A stretch of DNA of 38,694 nt from a virus. Position numbers and translations under genes: made by a program. Under the pieces are notes generated by a model. That model was not told the DNA's origin and made no database searches. It worked only from the letters and a program-made list of their open reading frames with translations. Each line of letters starts with the position of its first letter. Positions within the stretch are counted from its first letter, which is position 1. Shown in pieces: positions 1 through 5,933 of the stretch. The stretch spans positions 1-38,694 of the IMG/VR virus record IMGVR_UViG_3300008625_000027; one strand, given 5' to 3'.

Positions 1-73
1 TCGAACCTGCTCTGCCCGTTACGGACGCCGGGTTTACAGCCCAGCTGGCACACCAGTGCGCGACTACCCCAGG
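1..73 (-). tRNA. tRNA-Tyr (anticodon GUA), 3' end cut off by window start
   Basis: On the minus strand a 5-bp anticodon stem (CUGGG/CCCGG) closes the loop CUGUAAA, giving anticodon GUA at 37-35, with U33 and A37 in the expected places. It is followed by a 5-bp variable arm (GUCCG/CGGGC) as in bacterial class II tRNA-Tyr, then the 5' strand of a T stem (GCAGG) and the start of a UUCGA T loop at the window edge. The 3' acceptor strand lies outside the window, so the 5' end near 73 is an estimate. The D arm does not fold cleanly in a standard register; the best pairing I find is GGUA/UGCC with a 14-nt loop. The anticodon and variable arms are convincing, the rest less so. Confidence 0.62.
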
Positions 74-147
74 TGAGGGCGCTTGCCTTCAATGCCTATG
101 ACGATGATCAAGTTGAACCAGGAGGCCCAAGAACCCTCAGAAGTGGA

Positions 148-230
148 TGCGAGGAGGGGGACTCGAACCCCCAAGCCCCGAAGGGCACCGAATCCTCATT
201 CCGGCGCGTATTCCGTTCCGCCACTCACGC
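148..230 (-). tRNA. tRNA-Leu (anticodon GAG), with imperfect acceptor stem
   Basis: The minus strand folds as a class II tRNA: D stem GCG/CGC with a GG-containing loop, anticodon stem CCGGA/UUCGG closing loop AUGAGGA (anticodon GAG, Leu), variable arm GCCC-UUCG-GGGC, T arm GGGGG-UUCGAGU-CCCCC, discriminator A at 148. CCA is not encoded. The acceptor 5' strand GCGUGAG pairs poorly with the 3' strand UCCUCGC: positions 4 and 6 mismatch and position 7 is G-U. A second copy of the 5' half just upstream (minus strand from 269) starts with GCGAGGA, which pairs perfectly with the same 3' strand. The gene therefore looks rearranged at its 5' end. It may be functional, slow to mature, or a pseudogene. 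Confidence 0.75.
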
Positions 231-262
231 GAGGTGCGAGGATGGCGTATTCCGTTCCGCCA
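206..262. repeat. 18-bp direct repeat: duplicated D-arm segment of the tRNA-Leu gene
   Basis: Bases 206-223 and 245-262 are identical over 18 positions (gcgtattccgttccgcca), offset by 39 bases. The first copy is the D arm of the tRNA-Leu gene; the second lies just upstream of the tRNA 5' end on the minus strand. Confidence 0.9.
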
Positions 263-270
263 TCCTCGCA
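235..270. repeat. Perfect 13-bp inverted repeat next to tRNA-Leu
   Basis: Bases 235-247 (tgcgaggatggcg) and 258-270 (cgccatcctcgca) are exact reverse complements around a 10-base loop that carries the tRNA D-loop sequence. In minus-strand RNA this would be a very stable hairpin immediately 5' of the tRNA-Leu. There is no T run after it, so it does not look like a terminator. Confidence 0.9.
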
Positions 271-425
271 GATGAGCTTCCCTGCTCCCCTCTGGGGAGG
301 GAACAGGAGGTGGTCGCCCGGGGAGGACTTGCTCAAGGACCTCGCTCTCCCCTCGACAGAGGAAGGGAGGCGGAACCACCTACAAGAGCTTGCGATTTCA
401 AAGATGCTTGGGGCGGTTCCCCAAA
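271..425. other. Intergenic stretch, nothing recognised
   Basis: This stretch lies between the tRNA-Leu 5' region and the minus-strand terminator. I see no tRNA T-arm, no credible promoter pair and no protein-like reading frame. It holds one short inverted repeat (ctcccc/ggggag near 285-299) and is purine-rich on the plus strand around 297-375. Confidence 0.4.
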
Positions 426-470
426 ACCAGGAACCCCCTCCGGCCGTTTGGGCCGGAGGGGGTTCCTGGT
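426..470 (-). terminator. Strong Rho-independent terminator
   Basis: A perfect 20-bp stem (426-445 with 451-470) and a 5-base loop, very GC-rich in its inner half. Read on the minus strand, the stem is followed directly by TTTT. It would end transcription of the minus-strand genes to its right, before the tRNA genes. It lies 16 bases after the stop codon of a possible 26-codon gene. Confidence 0.85.
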
Positions 471-486
471 CGGTGACCTCGTTGGT

Positions 487-567
487 CTACTCGCGCACCC
501 TCCCTGTGCCAAACAGGCTCGAAAGCCAGCTTGAATAGGACAAGGTGCTGAAGGAGACGTTGGTCAT
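487..567 (-). CDS. Possible small peptide (26 aa) just before the terminator
   Basis: A short frame starts with ATG at 567 and stops 16 bases before the terminator stem, the spacing expected for the last gene of a transcript. The peptide (starts MTNVSFSTLSYSSWL, ends LFGTGRVRE) is rich in Ser, Leu and aromatic residues with a basic tail. No Shine-Dalgarno sequence precedes it, but TTATAC lies 10 bases upstream, so a leaderless transcript is conceivable. I recognise no family. It could be a chance frame. Confidence 0.3.
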   Translation of the reverse strand: MTNVSFSTLSYSSWLSSLFGTGRVRE

Positions 568-622
568 AACGATTGAGGTATAACCGCGTTTGGGTCTGCG
601 CCTACTCTTTTGGCGAAAAAAC

Positions 623-1027
623 CTATGCGGCGAATGTGTTCTCGGAGTCGGGCGGGGTGGACAGGACGCAGAGCCACCGGTCAAGCATGCGGACCAGCTG
701 GGTGTCCTCCTCCTGGGTCAGCCAACAGGAGGTGACGGGATCTCCCTCCTCCGTGTAGTACTGGAGGACCAGGAACCAGGGGTTCCCTGCCTCGAGAGCG
801 TCGAAGAGGAATGAGGTCACGGCCTGCTCTGGATCGGAGAACACCGTATCAACACCGTCACGGACGATGAACAGGCCGTGTTCATTGTTCATCCAGAGGG
901 TGGAGAAGTCCGAGAGGGCCCACTTGCGACAGAGGCCTCGGGTGTTGGTCTGAAGGACCAAAGCGGGATGTCCTCCAGCCAGGGTGACAGTCCAGCCGAT
1001 GTTGGGGGTGGTGTCGGGCTTGCTCAT
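623..1027 (-). CDS. Hypothetical protein, 134 aa
   Basis: The chosen start (MSKPDTTPNIGW) has a GGGAG box five to six bases upstream; an in-frame codon 15 residues earlier has no such support. The protein is acidic and rich in Trp and aromatic residues, with a central segment (WALSDFSTLWMNNEHGLFIV) that looks like compact beta structure and a helical C-terminal half (residues about 75-125). No signal peptide or membrane segment is visible. It is the last sizeable gene of a minus-strand series before the terminator at 426-470. I do not recognise a family. Confidence 0.75.
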   Translation of the reverse strand: MSKPDTTPNIGWTVTLAGGHPALVLQTNTRGLCRKWALSDFSTLWMNNEHGLFIVRDGVDTVFSDPEQAVTSFLFDALEAGNPWFLVLQYYTEEGDPVTSCWLTQEEDTQLVRMLDRWLCVLSTPPDSENTFAA

Positions 1028-1078
1028 CGTATCTCCCTGGCTCACCTGCATTACCCCACAGGGATAGCCCAAGAAACT

Positions 1079-1486
1079 CTATGCTACCGGACACTCCTCG
1101 ATTGCCTTCTCGTACAGGGGATCTCCCATGAGTCCCTGTATGGTTGCGGCCTCCATGGTGTCCAGTCCGCAAGGGTACTCGTGGAAGGGGTTGGCCCACG
1201 GACAGGTTGGGCACTGGACACAGGGCCATACACGAGCGGCGCCGGCCTCTCCCATCAGAAGGGAGCGAATCCTCTCCTGCTCCTCGCTTGGCTTCCCCGG
1301 CCGGAAAAACTCTATCTGAGATCCTGCCCTGAGAGCTAAGCCTCTCAGGGCCTCTTCCTCTTCGGGGGTGATCATCAACGGTTGGACTGTGGTCGCCCCG
1401 TTGTGCGTGAAGAGAGGATTCCCTTCCAGGGAGATCTCGAATGGCTCTCCCCCACGGATCTGGACAGTAAGGAGATCAGAGGGCAC
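1079..1486 (-). CDS. Hypothetical Cys-containing protein, about 135 aa, GTG start
   Basis: The frame is open further upstream, but that part is only the antisense-frame reading of the preceding gene. The likely start is GTG at 1486, with GGGAG four bases before it, overlapping the previous gene's stop by 11 bases as expected for translational coupling. The middle is acidic and helical (ITPEEEEALRGLALRAG). The C-terminal part has a cluster CVQCPTC followed by another Cys about 13 residues later (EYPCG), arranged like a small metal-binding site. No known family is recognised. The metal-binding idea is inference only. Confidence 0.65.
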   Translation of the reverse strand: MPSDLLTVQIRGGEPFEISLEGNPLFTHNGATTVQPLMITPEEEEALRGLALRAGSQIEFFRPGKPSEEQERIRSLLMGEAGAARVWPCVQCPTCPWANPFHEYPCGLDTMEAATIQGLMGDPLYEKAIEECPVA

Positions 1487-1778
1487 GTGTCTCCCACTCC
1501 TGAAGACACCTCTGGGCCTCGGAGGGGAAGGACTGGCCCCCGTTGCACAGGAACAGGGTGTATCCTGAGAGGTCCCCCGGAGACTCCTTTGTGGACCGGA
1601 CTCGTATCTCCCGGTCCCCGGCTGCCCAGAAGTTGGTGGTGAACACGGACTCTGGGAACTCCGAGGAGATGAGCGCGTGGGCACGGGTGACATCCCTTCC
1701 AGGGTGAACCACCACAACCAGGCTGTCGGTATCCCAGCGGCGGAGGAACCCGACCAGGTTGGATGCGAACGTGTCCAT
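1476..1778 (-). CDS. Hypothetical protein, 100 aa
   Basis: ATG at 1778 is preceded by AGGGAGA at good spacing and lies nine bases after the stop of the upstream gene. The N-terminal half (FLRRWDTDSLVVVVHPGRDV, then SESVF-type beta and loop residues) alternates predicted helix and a strongly hydrophobic strand VVVV, then SGYTLFLCNGG near residue 75. This pattern suggests a small alpha/beta fold. Its stop overlaps the start of the next gene. Function unknown. Confidence 0.7.
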   Translation of the reverse strand: MDTFASNLVGFLRRWDTDSLVVVVHPGRDVTRAHALISSEFPESVFTTNFWAAGDREIRVRSTKESPGDLSGYTLFLCNGGQSFPSEAQRCLQEWETRAL

Positions 1779-1787
1779 GGTGTCTCC

Positions 1788-2792
1788 CTACTTGGCTGGG
1801 GGTCCGTATTCCATCACCCACCCGAACTTTCGCGAGGGGATGTCAGCCCAAGGGCTCACGGAGAAGACAGTCGAGGGATCTTCCCGGGAGGCCTGACGGA
1901 GGAGCCTCAGGAAAGCAGCGGCGGCCTGGGCCATGCTGTTTGAGTCTCCGAGGTCCTCCGCTCCGTGGGCTTCGGCCTGCCAGATGACGGCAGGGCTGAT
2001 CTCGGAAGGCTTCCCCTCTGGGACTCCTGATCGGCGGGTGAGGTCCTGTTCGATGCAGAAAGCGGCAGACTTGCGTCCCTGGGTCGTTGACAGGACCTTG
2101 AAGGACAGGGCGCGCTTCTGGGTCTCTGGGAGAGCCGCGATCGCCAGTGGATTGGGCTCCGCTATCCTGAGTGCTGTGGGGGCCTGCCCCGCCTCGTAGC
2201 CCGGAACTCCAGTAGGGACTGGAGGGAAGTTCTGGGAGGCGATCATCATGGCCGTGACCTGATCCACTCCATTGCGCGCTGCGGTCTCCCGAGCAAGCTC
2301 AATGAGCCGGCCACAGGTCTCCGTGTGCCCCGCCCGAGCCGCTACCAGCTTCCGAGAGATATGCTCCGAGGCGGTCTCGAGCATGGAGCCCAGGGTTGCA
2401 GGCTCCATTACATCGGCGATCACCGGGACGGCGGGACGTCCTTCCGGAGGGAGTTGCCCTGTTCTCATCTCGGGAACATCTCCGTCCAGGGAGGCCCGCT
2501 CCATGATGGCGGCCTCCACCAGAGGATTGAGCTGAGGCAATCCCGTGAGCTTGACCGCTACGGGGCGGCCTCCCTTGAGCATTCCGGGGGAGATCTCGGA
2601 GAACCTCTTGGAGAGGGAGGTCAGGTCTGGAATCAATCCCGACCGGGCGGCGATGTCATGAAGAGCAACGGCTGCATTCTCCATGTCGATCTCACCCCTC
2701 TTCAGGCGATCGAAGATGTCTCGCCCCTCTGGAGTCGCGGCCAACTTCTCGTTGACGGCTCCGAGGAGGCTGAGGATGGTTGGTTGGGTCAT
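1788..2792 (-). CDS. Hypothetical protein, about 334 aa
   Basis: A GTG at 2795 and an ATG at 2792 are adjacent in frame; I chose the ATG. The ribosome binding site is weak (AGG 11 to 14 bases upstream). The start lies 11 bases from the stop of the upstream gene, so it is probably cotranscribed. The sequence is mostly helical and Ala/Glu/Arg-rich, with proline-rich linkers around residues 110-125 and 195-215. The C terminus (residues about 285-320) has an amphipathic helix followed by SVSPWADIP. There is no signal peptide, membrane segment or recognised motif. It sits among small unknowns, between the tRNA island and the structural genes. Confidence 0.75.
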   Translation of the reverse strand: MTQPTILSLLGAVNEKLAATPEGRDIFDRLKRGEIDMENAAVALHDIAARSGLIPDLTSLSKRFSEISPGMLKGGRPVAVKLTGLPQLNPLVEAAIMERASLDGDVPEMRTGQLPPEGRPAVPVIADVMEPATLGSMLETASEHISRKLVAARAGHTETCGRLIELARETAARNGVDQVTAMMIASQNFPPVPTGVPGYEAGQAPTALRIAEPNPLAIAALPETQKRALSFKVLSTTQGRKSAAFCIEQDLTRRSGVPEGKPSEISPAVIWQAEAHGAEDLGDSNSMAQAAAAFLRLLRQASREDPSTVFSVSPWADIPSRKFGWVMEYGPPAK

Positions 2793-2803
2793 CACGGGGT
2801 TGA

Positions 2804-3697
2804 TTACCTGTTCTTGGGTCCGGAACTCTTCTTGAATCTGATTCTCCCCCCAACGGATATCTTCCGCTCCCTCACCTTTGGCGTCGGTGTCGGGGCCCAG
2901 GGGTCCTCGGAGGGAGAGGGCTTGCCACCCCCTACCATGATCCCCTGGGAGGGCTCAGAAGTGTTCTTTAGCCCCTGTCCCGGAGCCCATACGGGAGCCG
3001 CTGAGGCCGGTGGGGGGAGCCTTGGAGGCTCGACCTTCTTGGGAGCCTCCGGAACGGGGAGTCGACGTACCCTCTTCTGTATGTGTTGTATGTGCTTGCA
3101 CGGATCTTCTCTCGAAGGACAGGTGCATCTCCATACATCCCCAGGGAACTGAGAAACCTCGTAGAAGGTTCCCTTCTTGGACCCTTGGACACGCCAGAGG
3201 CCCTCTGGCTCGGGAGGGGGTGGAAGTTGCTGGAGCTCCTGCATCCTCTCGAACTTGGAGACCTTGACTTCATCTACGAGGCGCTCTGGGGGCTTGACAT
3301 CATCAGGCTCGGGGGTGCTACGAAATCCTGAAGGGGTCAGTCCAATCAAGGACGCAGCCTCCGTCCCAACTTCCTCTGGGGTGGGGATAGACCAGTCCCC
3401 CTTCCTCTCCGCGACCTCAATAGCCAGGGCCTTCTGTACGATGTCTTGGAACTGGGCCTGTACCACGTTCCGATACGCTGGATCCTGGGGGTTCCCGAAG
3501 TTGGGGTTGTGGAGCAGACGATCTGCTTGGGTAGACATCCGCTTGTCCCAGAGAGTCAGACCCCTATCCTCTCCACGGGCGTTCCTGCATCCGAAGTTGA
3601 TACACTTCCGACAGTATTCGTTCCGGAAGGCTTCAGGAGAGAGCAGGCTGCGAGCCTTCCCATCATAGCAGTTGTCCCATAGATCAGGAAGTGACAT
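2804..3697 (-). CDS. SWIM zinc-finger-like protein, 297 aa
   Basis: Residues 191-202 read CTCPSREDPCKH, a CxC-x6-CxH pattern that matches the SWIM zinc-binding signature, preceded by the usual beta segment (FYEVSQFPGDVWRC). SWIM domains in other proteins bind DNA or protein. A second Cys cluster near the N terminus (C29-x2-C32-x4-C37) could hold another metal. The region 155-165 and residues about 210-275 are proline-rich and probably disordered, and the C terminus is basic (VRERKISVGGRIRFKKSSG). The start ATG has only a weak ribosome binding site, nine bases downstream of the preceding stop. What it acts on is unknown; a nucleic-acid or protein-binding accessory role is inference. Confidence 0.75.
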   Translation of the reverse strand: MSLPDLWDNCYDGKARSLLSPEAFRNEYCRKCINFGCRNARGEDRGLTLWDKRMSTQADRLLHNPNFGNPQDPAYRNVVQAQFQDIVQKALAIEVAERKGDWSIPTPEEVGTEAASLIGLTPSGFRSTPEPDDVKPPERLVDEVKVSKFERMQELQQLPPPPEPEGLWRVQGSKKGTFYEVSQFPGDVWRCTCPSREDPCKHIQHIQKRVRRLPVPEAPKKVEPPRLPPPASAAPVWAPGQGLKNTSEPSQGIMVGGGKPSPSEDPWAPTPTPKVRERKISVGGRIRFKKSSGPKNR

Positions 3698-3706
3698 GAG
3701 ACTACT

Positions 3707-4162
3707 CTACCGATAGTTGAAGCCAGGGCCCTCCACCACCACAGTGTGGCGCCCCTCAGACCAAGCCAGGGCTACGCGGCGGAATAGGTGGGCAACCTCG
3801 GGGTCCGGGCTCTCCAGAGGGGCATCGTAGCAAGTCGGCGGGCCGGGGGATCCCTTGTGCTGGCCGCCAGGTCGACAGAGCTTGGGGTTCCAGGACATAC
3901 AGGTAGAGCGAACCCCGCACAACCCTTCCTCCTCAGACACCCTTCTCCCAGAGGCGCGGGGGTCTCTCCCCAACTCTCGGAGGAGAGGTATGAGATGTCC
4001 ATGGAGGGCATGGGAATAGGACGCTCCGGAGACCACACATACCCCGCCTTCCCAGCTGGTTCCTCGGAAGACCTCGAAGTCTCCCCAGTCCTCGGCGGAT
4101 CCAGGGGTCGCCAGCAATAGGATCTCTTCGGTGTGGTCCTTGAGGGAGAGTTCCCGGATCAC
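3707..4162 (-). CDS. Hypothetical Cys-rich protein, about 151 aa, GTG start
   Basis: The best start is GTG at 4162, which overlaps the TGA of the upstream gene as GTGA, a translational-coupling arrangement. An earlier ATG in the same frame would run deep into the neighbour. The N-terminal 70 residues look like a small alpha/beta fold (EEILLLATPG, GGVCVVSGASYSHALHGH). The second half has several cysteines (LCGVRSTC, LCRPGG, PTCYD) and many prolines, and the C terminus ends in HTVVVEGPGFNYR. Function unknown. Confidence 0.65.
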   Translation of the reverse strand: MIRELSLKDHTEEILLLATPGSAEDWGDFEVFRGTSWEGGVCVVSGASYSHALHGHLIPLLRELGRDPRASGRRVSEEEGLCGVRSTCMSWNPKLCRPGGQHKGSPGPPTCYDAPLESPDPEVAHLFRRVALAWSEGRHTVVVEGPGFNYR

Positions 4163-4368
4163 AAGATCCGCTTGATCTTGGGACGACCCATATCCGGATC
4201 GAATCCGATGTTGGAGCAACCCCCTACATGGGCTCTCTGAGCCTGCTCAGGACCGATGATCTTGGCAAGGCCCTGGCGCGCCAGGTCCACGTAGTTGAAG
4301 TCGTCAGTCCATACCTCGAAGCCGTAGGTATCGCTCTCGGTTTCCAGCTGGACATGATAGCAAGGCAT
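4159..4368 (-). CDS. Small hypothetical protein, 69 aa
   Basis: The frame is open to 4491, but the upstream part is a shadow of the preceding gene. ATG at 4368 (MPCYHVQLETESDTYGFEVW) lies 19 bases after that gene's stop. The protein begins like a beta-hairpin (YHVQLETESDTYGFEVWTDD), continues with a helix (YVDLARQGLAKII), and ends in a basic tail (GRPKIKRIL). Its TGA overlaps the GTG start of the next gene. No family recognised. Confidence 0.65.
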   Translation of the reverse strand: MPCYHVQLETESDTYGFEVWTDDFNYVDLARQGLAKIIGPEQAQRAHVGGCSNIGFDPDMGRPKIKRIL

Positions 4369-4387
4369 AGTTGGTGTTACCCCGACA

Positions 4388-5038
4388 TCAATATCCAAGG
4401 TTGGAAAACTCAGCGGATACTGTATCCCGGAAGCGTCTCGAGAAGTCCCGAGGGTCGTCGACATTGATGAGGAACGAACAGGTCTCCTCATCCAGGTCCA
4501 GGCGTCGGGTGATCACCCGCGCTCCGCTGCTCTCCAGGTCTGCCTGGTAGTGTTGGGCGTCTCCGGTGTGCTCGCACTCGTAGAAGACGATCCGAATCCT
4601 CTTCGCGACCTTGGTTCCTGCGAACCGGGGCCCAAGACGGTCCGCCTGCTCCAGGAGGTTGTCCCATGCATTCCTGGTGAAAGTCAGGAGCTTCGGGGCT
4701 TCTCCCTTCTCCGAATGGCGGGCACGGACCTTGTAGATGGCCCCCCGGACTTCCACCACCGTATATGTGATATCTCCATCCGAACCTGTGTATGTGACGG
4801 AGTCGTTGATGGTCGCGGACTCTTTCCTCCAAGACTTCCCCTCCATCCAGTCGGCCAGCCCCCCACAGAAGGCCCCCGGATCCCCGACCTTGCCGTCCAT
4901 CTCCTTGATACACTTGGTCACTGGGTGCTTCGGAGCTCCCTTGGTCATCGTGTCCCAGAACTTCCGCACGGACTCGTCGGTCCAGCCCTTGGGGAGATTC
5001 TTCCACTTCTTGGCGACGCGTGCAGCAGAGGGCTTCAT
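4388..5038 (-). CDS. Hypothetical phage protein, 216 aa
   Basis: The start has a clear AGGAG box eight bases upstream. The N-terminal 65 residues contain FWDTMTKGAPKHPVTKCIKE followed by a second Cys in PGAFCGGLADWM. I recall similar HPVTxCIKxM...PxAFCAxLxD segments from other phage proteins and annotate this as a recurring phage motif from memory only. Residues 75-120 form a beta-rich unit (TYTGSDGDITYTVVEVRG). Residues 140-215 are alpha/beta (KRIRIVFYECEHTG, ARVITRRLDLDEE) and could be a separate domain. Role unknown. Confidence 0.75.
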   Translation of the reverse strand: MKPSAARVAKKWKNLPKGWTDESVRKFWDTMTKGAPKHPVTKCIKEMDGKVGDPGAFCGGLADWMEGKSWRKESATINDSVTYTGSDGDITYTVVEVRGAIYKVRARHSEKGEAPKLLTFTRNAWDNLLEQADRLGPRFAGTKVAKRIRIVFYECEHTGDAQHYQADLESSGARVITRRLDLDEETCSFLINVDDPRDFSRRFRDTVSAEFSNLGY

Positions 5039-5084
5039 ATCCGATCTCCTTGAACGCGGGAGCCTGGATATTGGCTGTCGACCG

Positions 5085-5933
5085 TCAGAGAGCGGTGTTC
5101 TCCTCCTCGTCTTCGTCTACCATCAACGAGTCGTAACCGGCCAACACGCTGGTGTTCAAGGAGCCGGACTGTCCTGCGTCAGCTGTATCGTCAACCGGGA
5201 TGGACGTGGGGTCATCAGAATCCGGAACACGGAACGTCGAGTCGAAGAAATACGCGATGCTGGCTGCCGTGAGACTCGGATTGTACTCGTCAGTTGAGAA
5301 GTTGGAGCCCAAGGAGAACCCAGTCGCTCCAATCATGTCCTGGACCTCCTGTTCCAGCTGTTCCCGTAGGTCCATCAACTTGATGATCCTTTCCTCGAGC
5401 CGGGTGCGCTTGGTCCGCATTGCTTGGGAGATCCAACGGCGACCCACCCCCACGTAAACGGAGATGTCCTTCTCCCGAATCGCGATCCCCTTGCCTCCCA
5501 TCCGGGAGGGCCTGTACTTTTGGAGACTTGCGTCCCCGTCCTGGACTCCCTGATCATAGCTGTATCTGATGTTCTTCTGGTATAGCTGACCCCCTCCAGG
5601 CATCGTTGGGATGTATTCCCCGTCAATCTCGATAGCCCTCTCTGGTGTCAGGAACAGGGAGATGTCGAGAGGATTCCCGCCCAAGCTTGTGTACGCCAGG
5701 AGGAGCTTGCCCAGGGAGGAGTCCGCAGGCTCTACGACGATCCCTTTCCGCTTCTCCGTGGTGTTCCCTGCCTCGTCCCTCTCGAAGAGGACCTGGATCT
5801 CTCCGATTCTCTGGAGTTCTGCGTCTATCACCTGGAAGCGTGCAGCCACGTCCCGGCGCTCCTCCAGCATGAACCTTCGGAACGCACGCCACTGTCCCTC
5901 ACGAAATCGGGAGGACCAGGAGAACACCGCCAT
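5085..5933 (-). CDS. Probable phage structural protein, 282 aa
   Basis: The start codon shares a base with the stop of the 840-aa gene (TGATG) and has GGAGGAT at good spacing, so the two are cotranslated. The N terminus is helical and basic (FREGQWRAFRRFMLEERRDV). The middle is beta-rich with FLTPERAIEIDGEYIPTM. Residues about 170-200 form a strong helix with heptad-like spacing (RTRLEERIIKLMDLREQLEQ), suggesting oligomerisation. The C terminus is very acidic and low-complexity (MVDEDEEENTAL). The position beside baseplate-type genes suggests a virion or assembly role; this is inference. Confidence 0.7.
   Translation of the reverse strand: MAVFSWSSRFREGQWRAFRRFMLEERRDVAARFQVIDAELQRIGEIQVLFERDEAGNTTEKRKGIVVEPADSSLGKLLLAYTSLGGNPLDISLFLTPERAIEIDGEYIPTMPGGGQLYQKNIRYSYDQGVQDGDASLQKYRPSRMGGKGIAIREKDISVYVGVGRRWISQAMRTKRTRLEERIIKLMDLREQLEQEVQDMIGATGFSLGSNFSTDEYNPSLTAASIAYFFDSTFRVPDSDDPTSIPVDDTADAGQSGSLNTSVLAGYDSLMVDEDEEENTAL

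Noticed and set aside
285-299. Short inverted repeat ctcccc/ggggag
   Set aside because: Only 6 bp, no associated gene end or T run.
73-538. Long plus-strand and minus-strand frames across the tRNA island
   Set aside because: They run through the tRNA-Leu gene and the terminator, and their composition (Pro, Arg, Gly, Ser) is that of chance frames in GC-rich DNA.
573-758. Plus-strand frame beginning with RYNRVWVCAY-like sequence
   Set aside because: It lies mostly antisense to the 134-aa gene, has no ribosome binding site, and becomes unprotein-like after 30 residues.
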